From Reticulitermes speratus (lineage: Eukaryota; Arthropoda; Insecta; Blattodea; Rhinotermitidae): a DNA stretch of 64,000 nt. Every line of letters begins with the position of its first letter. Position 1 is the first letter of the stretch. Below, in pieces: positions 56,701 through 64,000 of this stretch. A model generated the notes under the pieces. The model was not told where the DNA came from, did not search any database, and saw only the letters and a program-made list of their open reading frames with translations. The translations under genes and the position numbers were made by a program. The DNA is taken from contig JAJKFL010000039.1 in assembly GCA_021186555.1 (NCBI GenBank), positions 36,188,733-36,252,732 of the forward strand. Reading direction: 5' to 3'.

Positions 56701-59700
56701 GTTCGTTCTGATATTATTCTCAGCATCCCAATTGCATCCCTAGTTCCTTTTCCTCTTCTAAATGCAAACTGAACTTCTCCAAGCGCATCCTCAGCCTTCC
56801 TTTCAATCCTTCCTCTAAGTATCCTCGCTACTGTCTTTACTGCATGTGCGATGGTTGCTGCATAAAGTTGCCACAGGAAAGGTTTACTGAACTGAAGGTT
56901 ACATTAGCCAACAATTTTCAACCTTTTTTTGACAGCGTGAATGGAATTGTCTATTCTTTACTAAATCGTGTGTGCTGAAAGAAGAAAATGACAAGGAAAA
57001 TATAGCATGTACAAAATTTGTGTTGTGCCTTATGTATCTTTCTTCCCACCAGATGGCACTTGTATCGCTTGCCCTCCTCTATCAGAACTATGACACTAAC
57101 AACACCGATCTAGCCGCACCTCATCAAAACGGAATGGGAAGCCAAATAACAATTTTGTGACTGTTTGGGTGTGCACTAACCATTGGGGTAAAAGACAGAG
57201 AACAAAAGTGAAAGGCAAGTGAGATATGAAAGCAAAAGAGGGCAAAAGGGACATACGAGGGCTGTCCAAAAAGTATCCGACTATATTTTTTCCCGCGGTA
57301 AGTAATGGCGAAAGGGTGGGGAAACTGAGCGTAGTGGTAGAAGGGACTTTCATGCGCATGCGTGATTTTTTGCTGCCTCGCAACACCGCCGGATGCGTCT
57401 GTCGCTGCCAGATAGCGAAGTGGTGTAACACGTGTTCGTCGCATTCTCGTTTCGCTCAATATGACAGAATGTTTGGAGCAGTGATACTGCATCAAGTTTT
57501 GTCAGAAACTTGGGGATACCCAAGCGGAAACAATCCGCAAAATTCAGTAGGCTTTCGGTGATGATGCAATGGGGGTCACTCAAATTAAAGAGTGGTTCAA
57601 CCGCTTTAAAAATGGCCGCATGTCGGCGGACAGTGACCAGCGTTCCGGGAGACCATCAACGAGCCGAAATGCTGATGTCATTGACAAAGTGCGGACATTG
57701 ATCATGGAGGACCGTCGTTTGACCGTCCGGGAAATTGCTGATGAGGTTGGGATCAGCAGAGGTTCTGCAAACACGATTTTAACTGAGGATGTGGACATGC
57801 AAAGAGTGGCGGCAAAATTTGTGCCCAAGCTGCTTTCGCCGGAGCAGCAACAACTCCGCCTTGAGGTCGCGCAGGACATGCTGGAGTGCGCCAACACGGA
57901 TCCTGAGTTCCTGAAGACTGTGATCACTGGGGACGAGTCGTGGGTGTACGGATATGACTCGGAAACCTAGGCCCAGTCGTCACAATGGAAGCATCCAACA
58001 TCCCCGAGGCCCAAAAAAGCACGACACGTTCGGAGCAATGTGAAGGTGATACTGACTGTTTTTTTCGATTACCGGGGTGTTGTGCATCATGAGTACGCAC
58101 CACTAGGCCAAACTGTTAATAAGGAGTACTACCAAGAAGTCCTCCGTCATCTTCGTGATGCAGTTCGGCGCAAGAGACCGGAGCTGTGAGACGCATGCAA
58201 CTGGCAGCTGCATCATGACAATGCCCCAGCTCATTCATCACACCTGATCCAGGGTTTCCTGGCTAAGCACGGCATTCCGCAGGTTCGCCAGGCTCCCTAC
58301 TCTCCTGACATGGCTCCTTGTAATTTCTGGCTGTTCCCGAGATTGAATACACCGCTAAAAGGCTCCCGTTTTGAGAGCCGCGAGGACATCATACAGAAGG
58401 CGACGGCGCAGCTGCACACCATTCCAAAACAAGCCTTCCAGAATTGCTTCCAGCGATGGAAGGACCGCTGGGCTAAGTGTGTGGAGTCATAAGGGGCCTA
58501 CTTTGAAGGGGAATAGGTACTGTAACCACCCAGATACAGAACTTTTTTTTCCCGGCCCAAGGTCGGATACTTTTTGGACAGACCTCGTATATGACATCTG
58601 GAGGGAGGAAAGATAAGTAACCTACGGCAGAGTGTAACGGGTGTTTACCGTGAATTCATAAAACTGATTAGAGCGTACTTTATGTTGAAGGAGTAAACGG
58701 TTTGAGAGCACAAAGTCCATGTTGCATGCTTGAAAAACAGTCAGAAATGTCTAAAATATGAAAAATTAACATTTTTAATAACATAATAATTATAAAAAAA
58801 CTCCAATATTATAATGTTTCATATTTTGCACTTATTCAAACACCATCTGAAAGGTAACTACTTAAAAACGCTAAGTTCTATTATCGTACGGCTACTTTCT
58901 TCTTTTATGCGAGTTTCATCTTCTGTAAATACAAACCAGCACTAATCCCACCTTCCTTCATACCGTTGCTCCAGTCTGGCTATATCCTGATGAAACCGTT
59001 CACCTTGTGCATCACTAATGGTTCCAAGCTGCGGTGTGAGACGAAAAAGTGGATTTTCAATTACATCCGGCATCCTAACTTCTGGCAATTCTGTTGTACG
59101 CTTTGCATAATTTTTGGGTACGTTTCTTCTTTCTTCCTTGCCCAGAAAGCCACGAACCAATGAAAAAGGATTTCTACGCAGCCAATTCAGTGGAGTTCAA
59201 TTTCCTTTCGAAAATCTCTTCAAACATAACGTTTCTAATTTGTGGCCCGAGAAAGATTTCTTTTTTAACTTCCGAATCACTGAGACTTTGAAACTTACTG
59301 CGCAGGTAGAGGAAATTTTCACCACTTTTGTCCAAGGCTTCACAACATTTTTCATTAGCTCCAACGTTTTGTATATTGAAAGTAGCACCTTTTTCAGAAT
59401 TTACAAAGCAAGCGTTCTTCACCTTAAGTTTTCCTATAACAAAAGTATTTTCTGGCTGGCCAGTCCTTCCCAATGTAATGTTCTTCTGTTGCTGATTCTC
59501 CCTTAGCTACTAAATGGCCAATACATATCCATGGTTTTACATTCCCATTGTGTAACCAAACAGCTTTCAAACTTAGTTTCAATACCTCAATGACAAGTCT
59601 CCATTCTTCGGGATTTTGTGGAAATCCCATTTCTTCCATCAGGCCATTCACAGCACTGCAGATGGGAAGATAATCCTGTATTCTATAATATACGGAACAT

Positions 59701-60519
59701 TCCTCGTGCTTCTTCCTGAATAGGGATATTCTTCTGTCTTTAGCCAGCAAGTTCAGCTGAAGCATTGGTGTTGCTAATTGCTTGTAAACATTAAAGTCGC
59801 CAACCAGGTTACTTAGCTAGCTTTGTTGGATCAGATGTGCTTCTTGATCACCCTGGGGAACGTAGCTGGAACCAGAGGATGTAGACATTCCTAGTGGACG
59901 ACAATAATGTGATCCCCCTTGCATGCTCTCTGAGAAACCAAGTAATACCGCGTGTAGAGAACACTTTCTCAAGGCCAAAAGAAGCTACGGAGAAGAAGTG
60001 AATTCTGCGTTGAGTTAGAGATTCTGTTGACTGGATATTGACACAAATCTGAGGGATTAGCAGAGGCAATAAACTTTGTTCTAAAATAAGCTATAATTGT
60101 AAAAATATGGACCACATCACGTGCAACAAAAATCAACATATGTGACTGATTTTTGTGGAGCTAGTGAGATATGAACATGAAATTATTCTATTCGGTCTTT
60201 TTTTCTTTGTTTCCTTAACATTCAGCAATAGCTCCTTAATAGCTCACAATCCGACCCATGACCACATAAAATATTTCACTAAAATAATTCAATTAATTAG
60301 CCCTGAATTACGGCAGATATTTTGTGTGGCAATCTATACACTTATAGTCAATGTTCTGTTGAAAAACTTTTAACAGAAATGCTGTAATTCGAGAAATGTA
60401 TGTTATAGGCAATGCGCATTTCAATTTCAGGTGGCATTGTGGGCAAACAGACGATACATCTGCGGTGCAGTCATCATCTCTGAACGATGGGCACTAACAG
60501 CAGCACACTGCGTTGATGA
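50738..60519 (+). CDS. Gene C: trypsin-like protease, exons 1-3 (partial, continues past the right edge)
   Basis: Exon 1 is present as 27 tandem copies (50750-53369), exon 2 is at 54893-54978 behind eight partial copies, and exon 3 is at 60431-60519. Phases match A and B. Joining any exon-1 copy to the last exon 2 gives signal peptide, propeptide ending EGR before VYNGD, and TAAHC with the catalytic His kept. Gene C is thus the only family member here that could be catalytic; its Asp and Ser exons lie outside. Introns 1-3 hold arrays, a LINE, a mariner, an unclassified transposon-like ORF and a telomere-like repeat. An ATG at 50738 lies in frame four codons before the usual start of copy 1. 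Confidence 0.75.
50750..50795 (+). CDS. Gene C exon 1, first copy
   Basis: Encodes [15 protein letters not shown]. It is the copy nearest the TATA box and so the default first exon. The Gly in SGVV is unique to this copy. Confidence 0.7.
53324..53369 (+). CDS. Gene C exon 1, last copy
   Basis: Encodes [15 protein letters not shown] with a gtaagt donor, followed by intron sequence like that after exon 1 in A and B (ctacaaccacaaa). It therefore marks the original right border of the amplified segment. Confidence 0.65.
53370..54081. other. Gene C intron 1 between the two arrays
   Basis: 53430-53560 is almost pure A/T with TATATA runs, directly after the signal-exon array. The rest aligns loosely with intron 1 of B (for example a poor match at 53580-54080). 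No exon. Confidence 0.5.
54082..54892 (+). repeat. 101/102-bp array of the exon 2 acceptor and first half of exon 2 (8 partial copies before the real one)
   Basis: Each unit has an atttcag acceptor, about 52 nt matching the start of exon 2 (GTGTTCCGCTCAACTC up to TATAATGG) and about 49 nt of upstream intron. Five units are 101 bp and three are 102 bp (GGGAAG against GGCGAAG). Units 5+6 and 7+8 form a 203-bp higher-order repeat. After TATAATGG the partial copies run into TAG, so only the ninth acceptor (54893) opens a full exon. A and B have one copy. Confidence 0.94.
54893..54978 (+). CDS. Gene C exon 2: propeptide and activation site
   Basis: 86 nt, as in A and B. Encodes [14 protein letters not shown] then [15 protein letters not shown], with CAG|gtaata. 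Arg before VYNG is a good trypsin-type activation site. NST and NAT are possible N-glycosylation sites. Confidence 0.85.
55568..56890 (-). mobile_element. LINE, 5'-truncated, RT and C-terminal part
   Basis: On the minus strand the translation shows RT motifs [30 protein letters not shown] and [11 protein letters not shown] (YADD box). It ends with [16 protein letters not shown] and [14 protein letters not shown], a C-terminus common in arthropod non-LTR elements. It is spread over several frames, with a few frame changes. Different from the LINE at 18770-20260. Confidence 0.85.
57256..58587 (+). mobile_element. mariner transposon, full length with TA target duplications
   Basis: 1332 bp bounded by inverted repeats CGAGGGCTGTCCAAAAAGTA (left) and its near reverse complement TACTTTTTGGACAGACCTCG (right), each flanked by TA (57254-57255, 58588-58589). 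Size, ends and target site are those of Tc1/mariner elements. Both ends match at nearly every position, indicating a fairly young insertion. Confidence 0.95.
57461..58491 (+). pseudogene. mariner transposase, inactivated
   Basis: The longest open part (57569-57970) contains a helix-turn-helix region ([20 protein letters not shown]) and the first catalytic Asp in [13 protein letters not shown]. Downstream are [10 protein letters not shown] (second Asp) and [14 protein letters not shown] (third Asp, the DD34D form of mariner). The end is KCVES then TAA. The frame is interrupted by a handful of stops; the clearest are TAG at 57968-57970, where a Trp codon is expected, and a TGA near 58187. The enzyme would cut and rejoin DNA at TA sites; this copy could only be moved by another source. 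Confidence 0.88.
58870..59780 (-). pseudogene. Remnant of an unclassified, widespread arthropod ORF family (probably transposon-derived)
   Basis: Minus-strand pieces read, in order, [20 protein letters not shown] with [26 protein letters not shown], and [20 protein letters not shown] with QRYEGRWD. I recall this order from uncharacterised predicted proteins in many arthropod genomes, usually multicopy, but I cannot name the superfamily. It is broken over at least three frames and lacks a large internal part. It lies in intron 2 of gene C, antisense. Confidence 0.55.
60431..60519 (+). CDS. Gene C exon 3: catalytic His present
   Basis: 89 nt, phase as in A and B. Encodes [20 protein letters not shown] then [10 protein letters not shown] (last codon split). 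The His codon is CAC. Donor GA|gtaagt. Confidence 0.9.
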
Positions 60520-60725
60520 GTAAGTTTGTACTGACGAAGTTTCTATATTCAGACATAACATTTATAGCACGTGTTAAGACATGAACATGCGTAAATATAT
60601 CTTTATAACAACTCCAACAGGAACAACTAGAACAACAAAAACAACAACAACAAGAGGGAACTCTGTAACAAATCACGTACACACTGACACAGCAGATCTG
60701 GTAAAATTCAGTGAATATGTGCTTA

Positions 60726-62082
60726 TGTTACACCCCAATAGTGAAATTGGCCATTTCATGAAGTAGGCAACTTTCTGCCCATTCCGTGAACTGGCTTCTT
60801 CGCTTGTCCATTTCACGGACCGGGCATAGAACTCGTCCACTTTATGAATTGGGTAGCGCTGTCCAATTCATGAAGTGGCTAGTTGCTGGAAGAAAGATAT
60901 GCCTCTGTTAACGTGTGTTTGAAGGTTTCATATTATGAGCAAAAAGATTGGTGTAGTGAGTTTTGTATATGAATATGAATTTGTACTCTTGAAAATATCA
61001 GAAGTCCTCTGTTGCAGTGGTGAGTATATTTTCGTTACTGTTATCCTATTATAAGCTGTAACGTATGGGCCCGGCACACAATTTTGTTTATGTTTATTTG
61101 TTTCTTATTCATATTGGTAGGTACTTAATATTGTGATTGCATAATGTCCGTCCATTCTAAGATTTTGAATGACTTAATGTTTATTTTAATACTAATTAGG
61201 TTGGGTTAGGTTGGGTTAGGTTAGGTTAGGTTGGTTTAGGTTAGGTTATGTTAGGTTGGTTTAGGTTAGGTTAGGTTAGGTTAGGTCAGGTTGGGTTGGT
61301 TTAGTTTAGGTTAGGTTAGGTTAGGTTAGGTTAGGTTGGGTTGGTTTAGGTTAGGTTAGGTTAGGTTAGGTTAGGTTAGGTTAGGTTGGGATGGGTTGGT
61401 TTAGGTTAGGTTAGGTTAGGTTAGGTTAGGTTGGGTTGGTTTAGGCTAGGTTATGTTAGGTTAGGTTGGGTTAGGTTAGGTTAGGTTAGGTTGGGTTGGG
61501 TTGGGTTGGTTTAGGTTAGGTTATGTTAGGTTAGGTTGGGTTAGGTTAGGTTAGGTTAGGTTAGGTTGGGTTAGGTTGGGTTGGTTTAGGCTAGGTTATG
61601 TTAGGTTAGGTTGGGTTAGGTTAGGTTAGGTTAGGTTAGGTTGGGTTGGGTTGGGTTGGTTTAGGTTAGGTTATGTTAGGTTAGGTTGGGTTAGGTTAGG
61701 TTAGGTTAGGTTAGGTTGGGTTAGGTTGGGTTGGTTTAGGCTAGGTTATGTTAGGTTAGGTTGGGTTAGGTTAGGTTAGGTTAGGTTAGGTTGGGTTGGG
61801 TTGGTTTAGGTTAGGTTATGTTAGGTTAGGTTAGGTTAGGTTAGGTTGGGTTGGGTTAGGTTCGTAGCAGAGCAAGGAATAAACATTGTGCATTTATATT
61901 GCGGAAAGCATAGATTCATATTATTCATTTCTTATAAGTGTCCAGTTCATGAAATGGGCAAGAGTTAATGTCATTCGTGCTCACTTCGTGAAATGGGCAA
62001 GAGAAGAGGTTAGTTCACGGAATGGGCAGAAAGAAATACGCCCATTTCCTTAGAAGGGCAGTTTCAAGAATTGGATGTAACA
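60726..62082. mobile_element. Inverted-repeat element enclosing a TTAGG-like array
   Basis: The left end (TGTTACACCCCAATAGTGAA) and right end (reverse complement TGTTACATCCAATTCTTGAA) form inverted repeats that continue for about 150 bp with gaps. Both subterminal parts hold several copies of a CCCATTTC(A/G)TGAA-type motif (GCCCATTCCGTGAAC on both sides). The centre is a telomere-like array and there is no ORF. It fits a non-autonomous DNA transposon of unknown superfamily; I could not settle the target duplication. Confidence 0.7.
61196..61861. repeat. TTAGG-type telomere-like array with higher-order structure
   Basis: About 660 bp of TTAGG with TTGGG, TTTAGG and TTATG variants. A block starting TTTAGGCTAGGTTATG recurs at about 61440, 61585 and 61735 (145-150 bp spacing), so the array grew by duplication of a compound unit. 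TTAGG is the insect telomere repeat, but here it lies between inverted repeats in an intron. Confidence 0.9.
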
Positions 62083-62348
62083 CTAATACTCATTTCTGTA
62101 TATTTTACATTTCAACTTATCCCACATCCTAAATATTAGAAAGCCTTACTCCATGCACCTGAGTCTTTCTTAAGAAGCTGACAGTGGCCCAATCAGTCAA
62201 CATCCTATCCGCCTTTTATTATGCACAAAGTTGCATTGCTCTATTCACAATTAGACACAGGTCCCTCTCGTTACCAACAAAATCAAGTTCACATAAGTAT
62301 AACCTTCTTCTTCACACCAAATTTAGCTGGGTAAGCAGATGCAATAGC

Positions 62349-62605
62349 CGATCCCGGTGGCTGTCCGGTCTAAGGCGTAGGTCTGCAGACGCTTGATTGC
62401 TGGGATCACGGGTTCGAATGCTGCTGAGATTAGGGATGTTTGTCTCTTGTGTTCCTGTGTGCTGTGTAGGTAGCGGCCTCTGCGACGGGCTGATCGCTCG
62501 TTCAGAGAAGTCCTACTGCATGTGTGTGTGTGTCCAATTGTGTGTGATTTAGAAACGTCAAAACGAGGAGGGCTAGGGACGAGTTGGGCTGCAGCGTCAC
62601 GGAAA
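62349..62605 (+). mobile_element. SINE-A copy, plus strand
   Basis: Head CCGATCCCGGTGGCTGTCC and GTCTAAGGCGTAGG (A box), B box GGGTTCGAATGC, body with GAGAAGTCCTAC, tail AAACGAGGAGGGCTAGGGAC and an A-rich end. Confidence 0.82.
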
Positions 62606-63019
62606 AAGAAAAAGCAGCTACAATAACGTCAGATATTTTCTCCCGCCAAAGTCGTTTTGCTTACGGAAGAAGCAGTTAGCGTAACGGTTCTGACACTACA
62701 AAATTTTGAGATCAGTCGATTGTAATGTCGCTGCTAACGGCCTTGGAACATAACATTGTCCGCTCAAGTCCTCAGAAAGTGAGTGCAAATTCTTACTATG
62801 GTTGAAACAATTCTGGCACTCATATGGCTATTCCAGTTTAACATTACAAATTTGTAGGTGGTACGTTATCTTGTCTAATGCATCTTTTCATCGTGCAAAA
62901 ATGAAAACCTCTCTTGACCTTGGAGGTCACTCGGTGTCTGCTTTCTAAAAAAACGTTTATTGCCTGCTGGTGGCCATGTAAACAGAAGCAACATATTTGC
63001 CTTTTGGATTTGTTTTTAA

Positions 63020-63515
63020 TAATATTATAGAGGAGTTCTGTTTGGGTGTGAAACTTGGTCTTTCACATTGAGGGAGGAACATAGGCTGAGGGTGTTCGAG
63101 AATAGGGTGCTTCGGCCTAAGTGGGACGACGTAACAGGGAAGTAGAGAAGACTGCATAACGAGGAGATTTATGCGTATGATCTGTACTCCTCACCAAATA
63201 TCATCGGGTGTTCAAATTAAGAAGATTGAGATGGATGGGGCATGTTGCACGTATGGAGAAGAGTTTTGATTGGGAGTTCTGAGGGAAAGATACTACTTGG
63301 AAGACCTAGGAGTAGGTGGGAGGAAAATATTAAAATAGATCTTCACGAAGTGGAATGGGGAGGAATAAACTGGATTGATCTGGCTCAGGATAGGGACAGG
63401 TGGCGGGCTCTTGTGAATGCGGTAATGAACCTTTGGGTTCCATAAAATGTGGGGAGTTTCTTGACTAGCTGACAAAATATTAGCTTCTCAAAAATGACTC
63501 TGCTCCATCTATTTA
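63020..63515 (+). mobile_element. LINE 3' end (same family as 18770-20260)
   Basis: Encodes, with frame changes, TLREEHRLRVFENRVLR and later [19 protein letters not shown], then [20 protein letters not shown]. The 3' UTR (TTCTTGACTAGCTGAC) matches the fragment at 22140-22325. Confidence 0.8.
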
Positions 63516-64000
63516 GTTTTAGTTGTACTTTAATTATAGAACACGGAGATTTCTTTAGTTTTCCCTGCGCTTTAATAATGTATTCATTCATTTATCTGCC
63601 AATAAATTCCATATCAATAAAATGGCCTGTTTTTATATTGTTATTACAAGTATATCTGAATATTATACTAAGAGGGCATACTATACTAAGACGTGGTTAT
63701 CATCACTGTGTAAAATGGCGGCTTTGCTGCTGGCAACGTCTCATTCTGCTGCGCTCCTAGTCGAAAGGCACTGCGACGTACCATAAGTTTCCGACGATCG
63801 TCATTATCACGCGCCGCTAGCAAAGAAAAGTTCCTTTTCTTGTTGTTGGAATTTGGCATATTGGACTTGTCCCAAAATGCCTAAATAATCACATCTAACT
63901 TCACATTATATTTACCGTGCATTTTTGTACAATTGATCAACTCACATCAACAAATGCACCAAAACAAGTTTTGTCAATGATTTCTTAATCAAAAGATTAC

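Larger units (their letters stand above)
54979..60430. other. Gene C intron 2
   Basis: 5.4 kb with a LINE (55568-56890), a mariner (57256-58587) and an ORF remnant (58870-59780). The ends (54979-55560 and 60130-60430) match intron 2 of A and B. No host exon. Confidence 0.6.
60520..64000. other. Gene C intron 3 (to the window edge)
   Basis: Holds the inverted-repeat element with TTAGG array, a SINE-A and a LINE 3' piece. Short matches to intron 3 of A (for example 63700-63780 against 10840-10890) show it is still the same intron. Exon 4 is not reached. Confidence 0.6.

Noticed and set aside
61196-61861. A true chromosome end
   Set aside because: The array is degenerate, lies between inverted repeats inside an intron, and ordinary sequence continues on both sides.

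Overview
The window looks like a stretch of a large, repeat-rich insect genome, most likely a cockroach or a relative. The grounds are spliced GT-AG genes, a dense load of tRNA-derived SINEs, LINEs, a Penelope-like element and a mariner, TTAGG-type telomere-like repeats, and a gene family resembling the digestive trypsin/allergen proteases of Blattodea. The order is an inference; no species can be fixed from sequence alone.

The only host genes I can support are a tandem cluster of plus-strand, seven-exon trypsin-fold (S1 family) genes. Copy 0 survives only as the end of exon 5 plus intron at 1-870. Gene A (5693-16135) has all seven exons but carries frame lesions near its 3' end. Gene A' (23134-26265) keeps only exons 5-7. 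Gene B (29898-41072) is intact and encodes 259 residues. Gene C (from 50738) has exons 1-3 in the window and runs off the right edge. Exon lengths and phases agree between copies (46, 86, 89, 142, 108, 162 and 147 nt in B). In A and B the catalytic His is Gln (TAAQC), and in A, A' and B the catalytic Ser is Ile (EDIGAP for GDSGGP), so these copies are predicted non-catalytic serine protease homologues. Gene C keeps TAAHC. Between the genes lie older repeated flank blocks, some of them relics without exons.

The most striking feature is tandem amplification centred on splice boundaries of this family. In gene C the 46-nt signal-peptide exon plus its 5' splice site is repeated 27 times at an exact 99-bp period (50750-53369). 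The 3' splice site and first half of exon 2 are repeated nine times at 101/102 bp (54082-54978). In gene B the 3' splice site of exon 6 is repeated about 12 times at about 84 bp (38837-39832). The paralogues have single copies at the same places. A 40-bp array of about 68 copies (42663-45400) lies in the flank upstream of gene C.

Repeats fill introns and intergenic DNA. A 5'-truncated Penelope-like element carrying a hammerhead ribozyme motif sits inside a LINE ORF1 fragment (911-3560). A foldback element (7664-8442) and another terminal-repeat element (37489-37970) carry the same ribozyme fold. There are four or five tRNA-derived SINE families with nested insertions, a mariner with TA target duplications (57256-58587), a terminal-inverted-repeat element enclosing a TTAGG-like array (60726-62082), and several LINE fragments. 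The long uninterrupted reading frames inside the arrays (up to 916 codons) are products of the repeats and not genes.
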